Assembly (NCBI RefSeq): GCF_003182485.1
Contig: NZ_QGTX01000001.1
Location: forward strand, 1,260,001 to 1,324,000
Origin: Geodermatophilus normandii
GTDB taxonomy: Bacteria; Actinomycetota; Actinomycetes; Mycobacteriales; Geodermatophilaceae
Reading direction: 5' to 3'
DNA: 64,000 nt
The translations under genes were made by a program, and so were the position numbers. Numbering within the stretch: the first letter of the stretch is position 1; the number at the start of each line of letters is the position of its first letter. Shown here one piece after another: positions 9,313-17,579 of this stretch. The notes below the pieces were generated by a model. The model saw only the letters and a program-made list of their open reading frames with translations. It had not been told where the DNA came from and searched no databases.

Positions 9313-9576
9313 TCAGCGGACGGCGCGGTGGTTGCGGCCGGCGATGCTCTCGGCGACGCCGATGAGCAGGACGGCGGCGACCACGGCGAGGACGAAGCCC
9401 AGGACGTTGAGCTCCCAGATGTCGCCGGTGCCGAAGAACTGGGCGATGAGCCCGCCGATGAGCGAGCCGACCAGTCCGAGGGCCAGGGTGGCGAGGATGC
9501 CGAGGCGCTGCCTGCCCGGGACGATCAGCCGGGCGAGGGCACCGATGACGAGGCCGGCAACGAGGAAACCGATCAC
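9313..9576 (-). CDS. GlsB/YeaQ/YmgE family small membrane protein
   Basis: 87 residues and nearly all membrane: three hydrophobic segments with the family's conserved GALARLIVPG, GLVGSLIGGLIAQFF and a final hydrophobic stretch. The GTG at 9576 has GAGGACT upstream (9582-9588). The family is described as stress-responsive membrane protein; biochemical role unknown. Confidence 0.9.
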   Translation of the reverse strand: MIGFLVAGLVIGALARLIVPGRQRLGILATLALGLVGSLIGGLIAQFFGTGDIWELNVLGFVLAVVAAVLLIGVAESIAGRNHRAVR

Positions 9577-9691
9577 TTCGAGTCCTCCACGAGGGGGATG
9601 GGGCACTCGGCCGGTCGCCGGGCGCTGCTGCCGGCTCCCCTACCCGTCCCCGCCCTGCCGACGCCTCCACCCCCCGGACGAGGGACGGAGA

Positions 9692-10153
9692 TCACCCTGC
9701 GGCGACCTGCTCGACGTGCGCCGGGAGCTTGTCCAGCTCGCCGTCGACCGTGCGCTGGACCAGCTGCTGCATCGCCCGGCGGGCCAGCCGGTCGGCCAGC
9801 CGCGGCCGCCGCGGCGCGTGGGTGAGCGTGATGGTGACGCGGGTGGCGCCGTCGCCCGCGTCGGCGAGCTCGATCCGCGTCGTCCACGTCTCGGGGGTCA
9901 GCTCCAGCCTCGTGGCGACCAGCCGCTCGGGCTCCCACTCGACGATCTCGCCGCGGGGGGCGCCGTCCCGCGGGCTCTCGTCGCCGGCCAGCCGGCCGGG
10001 GACGCAGACGAACCGGGCGCCGGTGCCGGACCGCTCCCCCTCGACGACGTAGGAGACGTCGCACACCGCGCAGTAGGGCTCCAGCACGGCCAGCGCCCGC
10101 CACACCCGGCTGCGCGGGGCGGCCACCTCCCGGGTCCCGCTGGCCGTCGTCAC
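9692..10153 (-). CDS. SRPBCC-family (START-like) protein
   Basis: 153 residues. It starts with TREVAAPRSRVWRALAV and continues with strands and a C-terminal helix typical of polyketide-cyclase/START-like folds, which bind hydrophobic ligands. Its GTG 10153 overlaps the stop of the MarR gene by 4 bp, so the two are co-translated. The pair suggests a ligand-binding or stress response controlled by the MarR protein. Ligand unknown. Confidence 0.8.
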   Translation of the reverse strand: MTTASGTREVAAPRSRVWRALAVLEPYCAVCDVSYVVEGERSGTGARFVCVPGRLAGDESPRDGAPRGEIVEWEPERLVATRLELTPETWTTRIELADAGDGATRVTITLTHAPRRPRLADRLARRAMQQLVQRTVDGELDKLPAHVEQVAAG

Positions 10154-10620
10154 TCCTCGACCGTAACCGCCGCGGGCGACCCGGCCGGACCGGGTGCGAG
10201 ATCGGCCAGGACGCCCCGGGCGACGGCGTAGCGCTCCTCCCCCACCCGGCGCGCCCAGTCCCGCTCGACGGCGTCGAGCCGCCCGCGCACCGCCTCGTCG
10301 GCCTCCCGGCCCCGGTCGGTGAGCCGGACCAGCCGGGCCCGCCCGTCGGAGGCGTCGGGCAGCACCTCGACGTAACCGCCGTCCTCCAGCGGGGCCAGAG
10401 CCTGGGCCAGCGCCTGCTTGGTGAGGCCGCTGTGCGCGGCCAGGCGGCTGAGCCGCTCCCCGTCGGGCGGCAGCATCACGAGCAGCCGGTAGTGCCGCAT
10501 CCGCAGGCCCGGGAACCGCGCGTCGCTCAGGGCGTACAGGTCGTCGCGGATCCAGGTCATGGCCTGCTCGAGCAGGGCGGTGACCGGTACCGGCCGGTCT
10601 CCGTTGACGGGATCGGACAC
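10150..10620 (-). CDS. MarR-family transcriptional regulator
   Basis: 156 residues with the winged-helix pattern YRLLVMLPPDGERLSRLAAHSGLTKQALAQ..LEDGGYVEV and the wing DGRARLVRLTDRG. The start GTG 10620 has GGAG-like bases just upstream; an internal ATG (10560) would cut the first helix. A CAAGC-G-GCTTG palindrome 25 bp upstream is a candidate site for self-regulation. Forms an operon with the SRPBCC gene. Confidence 0.85.
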   Translation of the reverse strand: MSDPVNGDRPVPVTALLEQAMTWIRDDLYALSDARFPGLRMRHYRLLVMLPPDGERLSRLAAHSGLTKQALAQALAPLEDGGYVEVLPDASDGRARLVRLTDRGREADEAVRGRLDAVERDWARRVGEERYAVARGVLADLAPGPAGSPAAVTVEE

Positions 10621-10644
10621 GCTGCTCCACGCTCCCCAGGTAGA

Positions 10645-10655
10645 CAAGCGGCTTG
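10645..10655. promoter_or_regulatory. Candidate MarR operator palindrome
   Basis: CAAGC-G-GCTTG, perfect 5-bp arms around one base, lies between the MarR start (10620) and the divergent phosphotransferase gene (10738). Place and symmetry fit a MarR dimer site. Confidence 0.45.
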
Positions 10656-10737
10656 ACCATCCTCCCACGGAGTCCGCGATGCCGACCTCGCCCCGGCGGG
10701 CGCCGTCCCGTCCCCTCCGCCCCTCCCGGCGGCCCCG

Positions 10738-11871
10738 GTGACCCCGCTCCCGGGCGGGACCCCCGCCGAGGAGCTGCTGCCCGCCCTCCGCCGCTGGACC
10801 GGCCGGCCCGGGCTGACCGTCGACGACGTCACCGCCACGCCGATCCGCCACCGCGTCTCCGCGCCCACCACCCGGGCGCTGACCCGCGTGACGGTCCGCG
10901 CCCGGGACGCCGACGGGCCGGTGACGCTGTCCCTGGTGACCAAGGAGCTGCAGCGGGCGATCGAGGGCCTCCCGCCGGAGATCCCGCCGCCGCTCCGGGC
11001 CTACATCGACTCGCAGATCCCCTGGCGCACCGAGGCCGACGTCTACACGTCGGGCACGGCGGCATCCCTGCCGCCGGGCCTGCGGATGCCGGCTCTCGTC
11101 CACGCCCAGGAGGGTCCGGGCGAGCGGGTCACGCTGTGGCTGGAGGACGTCGGGACCACCGACCGGCCGTGGACCGCCGACGACGTCCGCCGTGCGGCCA
11201 CCGCCCTGGGCCGCGCGGCGGTCCGGCGCCGGGACGAGCCGCGGATCGTGGTGCCCTGCGACTCGTTCCTCGGCAACTACGTGGCCAACCGGCTGGGCCG
11301 CTACGCGCTGCCGCTGCTGGCCGCGGACGACACGTGGACGCACCCGGCGATGCGCCTGCCCGAGGTGGCCGCCCTGCGCGCCGACCTGGCGGCGCTGGCC
11401 GGCCGCGTGCCCGAACTGGTCGACGAGCTCGGCTGCGTGCCCGAGCTGCCCGCGCACGGGGACGCCACCCCGGCCAACCTGCTGCGCCCCCCGGCCGAGC
11501 CGGGCACGTTCGTGGCACTCGACTGGGGCACCGCGACCCCGGCGCCGGCCGGGTTCGACGTCGTCCCGCTCGTCTTCGGCCGGGCGGAGGCCGGGACCGC
11601 GCCGCCCGACGAGGTGCCCGGGCTGCTCGAGGTCGCCGTCGCCGCCTGCGCGGAGGGGCTGGCCGCCGAGGGGCTCGCGGTGCCCGCCGACCGGCTGTAC
11701 CGGGCCGCGGTCGCCGCGGCGCTCGTCCGGTACCCGTGCACCAGCCTGCCCCTGGACCACCTGGGCGCGCCGGTCACCGACGAGCTGCTCGCCCACGCCG
11801 CCGAGCGGGCCGGCTTCGTGCGGATGGTGCTCGACCTGCAGCGCCGGCCGGCACCGCTCAGCGGCCGGTGA
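10738..11871 (+). CDS. Aminoglycoside-phosphotransferase-like (APH) kinase
   Basis: 377 residues. The catalytic loop is HGDATPANLL (H-x-D-x4-N, about residues 240-249) and the metal-binding LDWGT follows at about 262. The N-terminal lobe is weakly conserved, with VTKELQRAI and a W-E-DVG hinge region. Substrate cannot be told from sequence; the APH fold includes antibiotic, choline and sugar kinases. GTG 10738 starts the first conserved helix. Its end overlaps the convergent GntR gene by 14 bp. Confidence 0.75.
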   Translation: MTPLPGGTPAEELLPALRRWTGRPGLTVDDVTATPIRHRVSAPTTRALTRVTVRARDADGPVTLSLVTKELQRAIEGLPPEIPPPLRAYIDSQIPWRTEADVYTSGTAASLPPGLRMPALVHAQEGPGERVTLWLEDVGTTDRPWTADDVRRAATALGRAAVRRRDEPRIVVPCDSFLGNYVANRLGRYALPLLAADDTWTHPAMRLPEVAALRADLAALAGRVPELVDELGCVPELPAHGDATPANLLRPPAEPGTFVALDWGTATPAPAGFDVVPLVFGRAEAGTAPPDEVPGLLEVAVAACAEGLAAEGLAVPADRLYRAAVAAALVRYPCTSLPLDHLGAPVTDELLAHAAERAGFVRMVLDLQRRPAPLSGR

Positions 11872-12598
11872 CCGAGACCTCGAACTCGACCTGGCTGACG
11901 TCGGGCCGCAGGCGGGAGAAGCTGTGCACCAGCGGGTGCCCGCCGCTGTCGCGCACGGTGGTGCGGACGACGAGCAGCGGGGACCCGGCGGCGATCCGCA
12001 GCAGGTCGGCCTCGTCCGGGCCGGCGGTGCCGACGTCGACGACGATGCGGGCGTGCGCGAGGTCGGCGCCGTACTCGCGCCGGAGGAAGTCGTACAGCGA
12101 ACCCTCGCTGAAGTCCTCCTCGGCGGCCCGCGGGTAGAGCTCGGCGGGCAGGAAGCTGTGCGCGACGTGGTTGGGCGCGCCGTCGACGCTGCGCAGCCGC
12201 TCGAGCTCGACGACGTCCTCGGCGACGTCGAGGGCGAGCTCGGTGGCGACCGTCGCGGGCGCGGGGACCACCCGCTGCTGGAGCACCGTGGTGCCCACCT
12301 GCGCGCCCTGCTCGGCCATCACCGAGCTCCAGCCGGCGATGCGGTGGACGAAGCTCTCGCGGTACTCGTGCCGGATCGCCGGCCGCGTGACGTAGGTGCC
12401 CCGGCCCTGCTCGCGCACGAGGTGGCCGTCGGCGACCAGGCCGTCGACGGCGCGCCGCAGGGTGATCCGGCTGACGCCGTACTCGGCGCACAGCGTGGGC
12501 TCCGGGGGCAGCAGTGCCCCCTCGGGCATCGCGGCGACCCGGCGCCGCAGGTGCTCGCGGACCGAGAGGTACTTCGGTCCCGCCGTCGCTGCCGTCAC
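11858..12598 (-). CDS. GntR-family (HutC/UTRA subfamily) regulator
   Basis: 246 residues. An N-terminal GntR winged helix (KYLSVREHLRRRVAAMPEGALLPPE..LCAEYGVSRITLRRAVDGL..DGHLVREQGRGTYV) is joined to a UTRA ligand-binding domain. GTG 12598 places the KYLSVREHL helix near the N-terminus. A triple GACGTC cluster lies 23-57 bp upstream. Ligand unknown; HutC members often sense sugars or amino-acid derivatives. Confidence 0.85.
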   Translation of the reverse strand: MTAATAGPKYLSVREHLRRRVAAMPEGALLPPEPTLCAEYGVSRITLRRAVDGLVADGHLVREQGRGTYVTRPAIRHEYRESFVHRIAGWSSVMAEQGAQVGTTVLQQRVVPAPATVATELALDVAEDVVELERLRSVDGAPNHVAHSFLPAELYPRAAEEDFSEGSLYDFLRREYGADLAHARIVVDVGTAGPDEADLLRIAAGSPLLVVRTTVRDSGGHPLVHSFSRLRPDVSQVEFEVSVTGR

Positions 12599-12620
12599 GG
12601 CCGCCAGCCTAGGTGGAGGC

Positions 12621-12655
12621 AGACGTCTGCGGACGTCATGTCGTATGAGACGTCT
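12621..12655. promoter_or_regulatory. Candidate GntR operator: two AGACGTCT palindromes plus a third GACGTC
   Basis: AGACGTCT occurs at 12621-12628 and 12648-12655, with another GACGTC at 12632-12637. They lie just upstream of the GntR start (12598). Perfect 8-bp palindromes spaced 27 bp apart fit dimer binding and self-regulation. Confidence 0.45.
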
Positions 12656-12662
12656 CTCGCGT

Positions 12663-13901
12663 TCACCCTCCCGGTGCCCGGAGTTCCACCACGGTGACCT
12701 CGGGCCGGGCGCCGATCCGCATCGGCGGGCCCCAGTAGCCGGCACCGGAGGTGACGTAGAGCTGCGTGTCGCCGTGGCGCGACAGCCCCTCGACGGCGGG
12801 CTGGTCGAGCCGGATGGCGTAGTCGAAGGGCCACAGCTGCCCGCCGTGCGTGTGCCCGGACAGCTGCAGGTCCACCCCGGCGGCCCGCGCCTGCTCGACC
12901 TGCACCGGCTGGTGGGCCATGAGCACCACCGGGACGCCGTCGTCGCGGCCGTCGAGGGCGGCGTCGACGCTCGCCCCGTGGCCGGGCACGCCCGAGGACG
13001 CCGCGGTGCGGTCGTCGATCCCGGCCAGGTCGACCGACGCGCCGCCGCGGGTGATCGCGACCCGCTCGTTGCGCAGCACGTCGACGCCGAGGGTGGACAG
13101 GTGCCGCAGCCACGCGGTGGTGTCGACGAAGTACTCGTGGTTGCCGGTGACGAAGTAGACGCCCTGCCCGCTGACCAGGTCCGCCAGCGGGGCGACCTCC
13201 TCCCGCAGCTCGTCGACCTCGCCGTCGACCAGGTCCCCGACGATCGCGACGACGTCGGGGCGCTGGGCGTTCACCGTCTCGACCAGCCGCTCGAAGCGCC
13301 GCCCGCCGTAGGTGGCCGAGAGGTGGCCGTCGGAGAAGGTGACGATCCGCAGCCCGTCGAGCGCCGGGTCCAGCCGGGGCAGCGTGATCGGCACCCGCCG
13401 CACGACGGGCGCGGAGTTGGCCAGGTAGACGCCGGTGCCGGCGGTGCCCAGCGCGACCGCGCCGGCGGTGACGGCCAGCGATCGGGCGAGGAACAGCCGC
13501 CGCGACGGGTCGGGAGGAGCGGGCAGGGGATCCGCGGCCGGCCCGGTCGCGGCCGGTCCGGCCGCCGCGGGCTGGGCGGGGACCCGGGCGCGGGTCGACC
13601 GGCGCAGCAGCAGCCGTACCGGCTCGAGGACGAGCAGTGCCAGGAAGGCGTAGAAGGCGATGCCGAGCCAGGTGAAGCCGACCCAGGCCAGCGGCTCCTG
13701 GGCCGACAGGGACACGTTGCGGCGCAGCAGCACCGCCGCGGCGGGCAGCAGGCCCAGGACGACGGTGAGCCAGGTGAGCAGCCGCCGCGTCCGTCCCGGC
13801 CGGGTGGTGCCGCGGACCAGGCGCCACCAGAGGTAGCCGTGCAGCACCAGGAGGGCGAGCAGGACGACCGTCCCGAACCCCAGCAGAGCGATCAGGGACA
13901 G
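12663..13901 (-). CDS. Membrane-anchored metallophosphoesterase
   Basis: Calcineurin-like phosphoesterase with a two- to three-span membrane N-terminus, then a second hydrophobic stretch (about residues 130-160) before the catalytic domain. Metal motifs: SDGHLS (about 187), GDLVDG (about 221), GNHEYF (about 252), AHQP and SGHTHGGQ (about 348). The first ligand motif has Gly where DxH proteins often have Leu or Ile. The first GTG is 13847, but the frame is open upstream and adds LSLIALLGFGTVVLLALL, a normal first membrane span. A CTG at 13901 with GAGG 6 bases upstream is therefore proposed. Similar to YaeI/YkuE types acting on lipids or nucleotides; substrate unknown. Confidence 0.8.
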   Translation of the reverse strand: MSLIALLGFGTVVLLALLVLHGYLWWRLVRGTTRPGRTRRLLTWLTVVLGLLPAAAVLLRRNVSLSAQEPLAWVGFTWLGIAFYAFLALLVLEPVRLLLRRSTRARVPAQPAAAGPAATGPAADPLPAPPDPSRRLFLARSLAVTAGAVALGTAGTGVYLANSAPVVRRVPITLPRLDPALDGLRIVTFSDGHLSATYGGRRFERLVETVNAQRPDVVAIVGDLVDGEVDELREEVAPLADLVSGQGVYFVTGNHEYFVDTTAWLRHLSTLGVDVLRNERVAITRGGASVDLAGIDDRTAASSGVPGHGASVDAALDGRDDGVPVVLMAHQPVQVEQARAAGVDLQLSGHTHGGQLWPFDYAIRLDQPAVEGLSRHGDTQLYVTSGAGYWGPPMRIGARPEVTVVELRAPGG

Positions 13902-14013
13902 GACGGGCCTCGTTCCGGTTCGGGAGGACAGGGAGTGGGGGCGGTGGACGCCCCCGGCCAGGGGAGACGACCGGCCGGGCCCGGACGTTCCCGCCCCGGC
14001 TCGGGGTCGCGCG

Positions 14014-15624
14014 TCAGGCCCGGACGGCCTTCACCGCGGCCCGCAGCGTCGGCTCCGTCGCCCAGAACCGCTGGTCGGCGTGCTCGGCGCGCAGCTCCTC
14101 CAGCGCGTGCAGCCGGCCGTAGGTGAAGGTGTCCTCGCCGGCCCCCACGGCGGCCGCGGCCAGCCGCAGGCACCACTGCCGGGCGACGACGGTGTCCTGC
14201 GCCTCGCCGAGCACGTCCTGCACCTCCTTCATGCAGGCCACGAGCGCCTCGGCCGGCGCACCGAGCAGCGGCGCGGCGACCTCGGCGGTGTAGCGGACCC
14301 GCTTGGCCGCCTTCCGCACCTCGTGCAGCGCGTGCTCGGACTCCTCCTCGTGGGCGCCCGGGTCGTCGGCCTCGCGGGCCCGGGCCTCGTCGATGCGCGC
14401 CCGCAGCCGTTTGCCGGTGCGCTTGACGGCGTCGGCGAGGACGGTGCGCCCGGGCTCGCCGGCGGCCTCGGCCAGCGGCGGGTCGGCGAGCAGGGCGTCC
14501 AGCGTGTCGAGCAGCGCCAGGTGGCGCCGGTCCGACAGCGCCCGCACCGCCGCCCTGCGTCCCCGCTCGACGTCGGCGACCTCGGTCTGCTGCAGCCGCG
14601 CGGCGACCGGGCCGCGCACCAGGACGACCGGCTGGGCGGCCACGACGGCCTTCAGGTGCTCGAGCGCCACCTCCCCGTCGCGGGCGCCGGAGAGCTCGGC
14701 GCCGATCCACTGCAGCTCGTCGCGGACCGGGTCGGTGGCGGTGCGGTCGAGCACCGACCGGAAGGCGGCGAGGATGCTGCGCAGCCGGCGGCAGGCCACG
14801 CGCAGGTCGTGCACGCCCTCGGGGTCGCCGGTGCGGACGCCGATGTCGGCGGTCTGCAGCGCCTGGACCTGGGCGCGGAGGGCGCCGAGCACGACCTCGG
14901 CAGCCGTCGGCCCCCCGACGGCACGCTTCCTGCCCTTCTTCCCCTTCCTGCCGCTCTCCGGGGCCGGGGCGGCCGGGCGGGCGGGCGGGGCGGGGGTCAG
15001 CGCCGCGAGCCGGTCGGCGAGCACCCGGGCCAGCTTGGACGGGAGGTCGGAGGGCCGGATGCCGGCCGTGCCGAGGGCCGCGGTGACGCCGTCGAGCAGC
15101 GCCGTGTCGCCCTCGACGAGCTCCACCTCGATCTCGCGCCAGGTCATGACGGTCGCCGGGGTCTCGGGGTCGGGCGCCAGCGCCGTGCCGGTCACCGTGT
15201 CGACGGCGACCTCGGCGAGCACCGTGCCGCCGTCACCGAGAAGGTGCGTGACCTGCCGCGTCGTCTGCAGGACGGCCACCGGCGCCGGCCGGGCGCCGCG
15301 CAGCACGGCGGTCACCGGCTCGGTGACCGCGCGCGGCACCAGCGTGCGCCGGGTGCCCAGCGGGGCGTGCAGCTCCCGGCGGGAGCCCGCCACGGCGGTC
15401 GGCAGCTTGAGGTGCCAGCCGGCGTCGGTGCCGCCGGTGCGCCGGCGCAGGGTGATCCGGGCACGGGCCAGCCGCAGGTCCGGGGTGTCGAAGTAGGTGG
15501 CGTCGAGCTCGTGGGTCTCCGGGTCCCCTGCCGAGACCACGCCGTCGACCACCGTCAGGTCGGGCAGGACGACGTCCGGTCCCGCCTCGAACTTGCGCTC
15601 GACCTCGAGCTGTCCGCTGCCCAC
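14014..15624 (-). CDS. CYTH-CHAD domain protein (phosphate polymer related)
   Basis: 536 residues. The N-terminal CYTH (triphosphate tunnel) domain opens with the ExExK-type motif EVERKF, followed by TYFDTPDLRL, ARITLRRR and WHLKLP. A basic linker (GRKGKKGRKR) leads to a C-terminal CHAD domain of His-rich helices (VHDLRVACRRLRSILAAF, HEVRKAAKRVRYTAEV). CYTH enzymes act on triphosphate substrates and CHAD binds polyphosphate, so a role in inorganic polyphosphate is likely. GTG 15624 has GAGGAG directly upstream. Divergent from the PRC-barrel gene. Confidence 0.9.
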   Translation of the reverse strand: MGSGQLEVERKFEAGPDVVLPDLTVVDGVVSAGDPETHELDATYFDTPDLRLARARITLRRRTGGTDAGWHLKLPTAVAGSRRELHAPLGTRRTLVPRAVTEPVTAVLRGARPAPVAVLQTTRQVTHLLGDGGTVLAEVAVDTVTGTALAPDPETPATVMTWREIEVELVEGDTALLDGVTAALGTAGIRPSDLPSKLARVLADRLAALTPAPPARPAAPAPESGRKGKKGRKRAVGGPTAAEVVLGALRAQVQALQTADIGVRTGDPEGVHDLRVACRRLRSILAAFRSVLDRTATDPVRDELQWIGAELSGARDGEVALEHLKAVVAAQPVVLVRGPVAARLQQTEVADVERGRRAAVRALSDRRHLALLDTLDALLADPPLAEAAGEPGRTVLADAVKRTGKRLRARIDEARAREADDPGAHEEESEHALHEVRKAAKRVRYTAEVAAPLLGAPAEALVACMKEVQDVLGEAQDTVVARQWCLRLAAAAVGAGEDTFTYGRLHALEELRAEHADQRFWATEPTLRAAVKAVRA

Positions 15625-15749
15625 GTCGTCCTCCTCGTCGTGATCGTCAGGAACGACCGTAGGCGTGCGCGGGGTGTCGCGGCACTCCGGACAGGGCACT
15701 CCCCCGCGGAAGACGCCAGACCGTGGCGTCGACGGAGGAGGCGAGCAGC

Positions 15750-16799
15750 GTGTTGAGCGAGCGAGACCTGTCCGCGGCGATCGGGAGCACGGTCCAGGGG
15801 CCCGACGGCGAGAAGATCGGCACCGTCGAGAGCTTCTTCGTCGACGACCGCACCGGCGCTCCCACCTGGGTCGCCGTGAGCACCGGGCTGTTCGGCACCA
15901 AGCACTCCATCGTCCCCGCCACGCAGGCCACCTTCGACGACGGCGTCCTCGTCGTGCCGGTGCACAGGGACGCCGTGAAGAACGCGCCGATCACCGGGGG
16001 GGACCACCTCGACCCCGAGGACGAGGCGGCGCTGCGGACGCACTACGGGCTGACCGGCGGCGCCGCGCAGACCGGCGCTCCCACGGGCGACGCCGCCCTG
16101 ACCGGTGCCCCGGTGGGCGGCGCTCCCGTGGCCGGCGGCGCGGTGACCGGCACCTCCTCGGCCGGCGTCGGAGCGGGGACCGCGATGGCGGACACCGCGG
16201 TGGCCGACCTGGGCACCCGGCCGGTCCCCCAGCCGGCCGCGGGCGCGCGGACCACCACCGAGCAGGCCGCGCCACCGCCCGCGGTCGAGCACACCGCCGG
16301 GCACACCCCGCAGCACGCCGCGACCGACGGTGCCATGACCCGCAGCGAGGAGCAGCTGCGGGTCGGCACCGAGCAGGTCGCCGCCACGCGCGTGCGGCTG
16401 GTCAAGTACGTGGTCACCGAGGAGGTGCAGGTGACCGTGCCGATCCGCCGGGAGGAGATCCGCGTCGAGCACGTGCCGATCGACGCCCCGGACCTCCCCG
16501 GTGAGTCGCTGGCCCCCGCGGACGGTCAGCAGTACGCGGGGACGGCACAACCGGGGACGGCACAGGGCGGGACGGCCCAGGGCGGGACGGCACAGGGCGG
16601 CGCGCCGTCGTCGGGCCCGGGCGGGCTGCCGGCCGAGGTCGTGCTGCACGCCGAGCGCCCCGTGGTGTCGGTCGAGGTCGTGCCGGTGGAGCGGGTCCGG
16701 CTGGCCACCGAGGTCGTGCAGGGCCAGGAGCGGATCACCGAGCAGGTGCAGCGGGAGCAGATCGTCGTCGACCAGACCCGGTCCCCGCAGACCCGTTAG
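15750..16799 (+). CDS. PRC-barrel and DUF2382 domain protein
   Basis: 349 residues. The N-terminal PRC-barrel (GSTVQGPDGEKIGTVESFFVDDRTGAP) is followed by a long Ala/Gly/Thr-rich linker. The DUF2382 region carries the VxVPIRREEIRVEHVPI and LHAERPVVSVEVVPVERVRL strands; an insertion of repeated GTAQG (about 16540-16600) splits it. GTG 15750 (or TTG 15753) follows GGAGGAGG at 15734-15741; GTG 15723 is less likely. The family is often stress-related in dry-soil actinobacteria; function unproven. Stop codon overlaps the convergent amidase stop. Confidence 0.85.
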   Translation: MLSERDLSAAIGSTVQGPDGEKIGTVESFFVDDRTGAPTWVAVSTGLFGTKHSIVPATQATFDDGVLVVPVHRDAVKNAPITGGDHLDPEDEAALRTHYGLTGGAAQTGAPTGDAALTGAPVGGAPVAGGAVTGTSSAGVGAGTAMADTAVADLGTRPVPQPAAGARTTTEQAAPPPAVEHTAGHTPQHAATDGAMTRSEEQLRVGTEQVAATRVRLVKYVVTEEVQVTVPIRREEIRVEHVPIDAPDLPGESLAPADGQQYAGTAQPGTAQGGTAQGGTAQGGAPSSGPGGLPAEVVLHAERPVVSVEVVPVERVRLATEVVQGQERITEQVQREQIVVDQTRSPQTR

Positions 16800-17557
16800 C
16801 CGCGCCGGTCGGCCAGGAAGGCGAACCGCTCGCGGGTGGCGGTGACCTCGGCGGCGTCGACGTCGGCGAGCACGAGCGTCTCGCCACCCGCCGCGGCGGC
16901 CAGCACCTCGCCCATCGGGTCGACCACCCGGCTGTCGCCGGCGTGGTGCAGGCCGTCGCCGCCGGTGCCCACGCGGTTGCAGGCCACCACGTAGGCCTGG
17001 TTCTCGATGGCGCGTGCCCGCAGCAGCGTCGTCCAGTGGTGCCGGCGCGCCGAGGGCCAGTTCGCCGTCACCACGTAGACGTCGGTGTCCTGCGCGGCCG
17101 CCCAGAACACGTCGGCGAAGCGCAGGTCGTAGCAGACGAACGGGGTGACCCGGAGCCCGCCGATGGTCACCGTCACCGGGCCCTCACCGGCGCGGAAGCG
17201 CTCGGCCTCGCCGCCGTGGGTGAACGGGTGCAGCTTGCGGTAGCGGTGCACCGTGCCGTCGGGGCCGGCGAGGACGAAGGCGTTGTAGGGCAGGTCCGCC
17301 CCGGGCGCGACCTCCGGGCAGGTGCCGGCCACCCACACGCCGTGCTCGGCGGCCTGCGCCCGCAGGAAGGACGCCGAGGGGCCGTCCTCGGGCTCGCCGA
17401 TGCCGGGGGTCATGGAGAAGCCGGTGGAGAACGTCTCGCTGAGCAGCACGAACTCCGCGCCGGCGGCGGCCGCGCGGGCCATCTGGGGCGCCAGCCGGGC
17501 GTAGTTCGCCTCCCGGTCCTCCCAGACGATGTCGTGCTGCACCACGCCGAACCTCAT
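16796..17557 (-). CDS. Carbon-nitrogen hydrolase, omega-amidase-like
   Basis: 253 residues of the nitrilase superfamily with the catalytic triad Glu41 (LLSETF), Lys108 (YRKLHPF) and Cys142 (PFVCYDLRF). RKLHPF and VCYDLRF resemble YafV/Nit2 omega-amidases, which hydrolyse alpha-ketoglutaramate and alpha-ketosuccinamate. It directly follows a PLP aminotransferase, matching the known pairing of glutamine or asparagine transaminases with omega-amidase, as in methionine salvage. Last gene of a six-gene leftward chain. Substrate is inferred from the pair. Confidence 0.8.
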   Translation of the reverse strand: MRFGVVQHDIVWEDREANYARLAPQMARAAAAGAEFVLLSETFSTGFSMTPGIGEPEDGPSASFLRAQAAEHGVWVAGTCPEVAPGADLPYNAFVLAGPDGTVHRYRKLHPFTHGGEAERFRAGEGPVTVTIGGLRVTPFVCYDLRFADVFWAAAQDTDVYVVTANWPSARRHHWTTLLRARAIENQAYVVACNRVGTGGDGLHHAGDSRVVDPMGEVLAAAAGGETLVLADVDAAEVTATRERFAFLADRRG

Positions 17558-17579
17558 CGCGCCCACCCCGTCCCGGACC

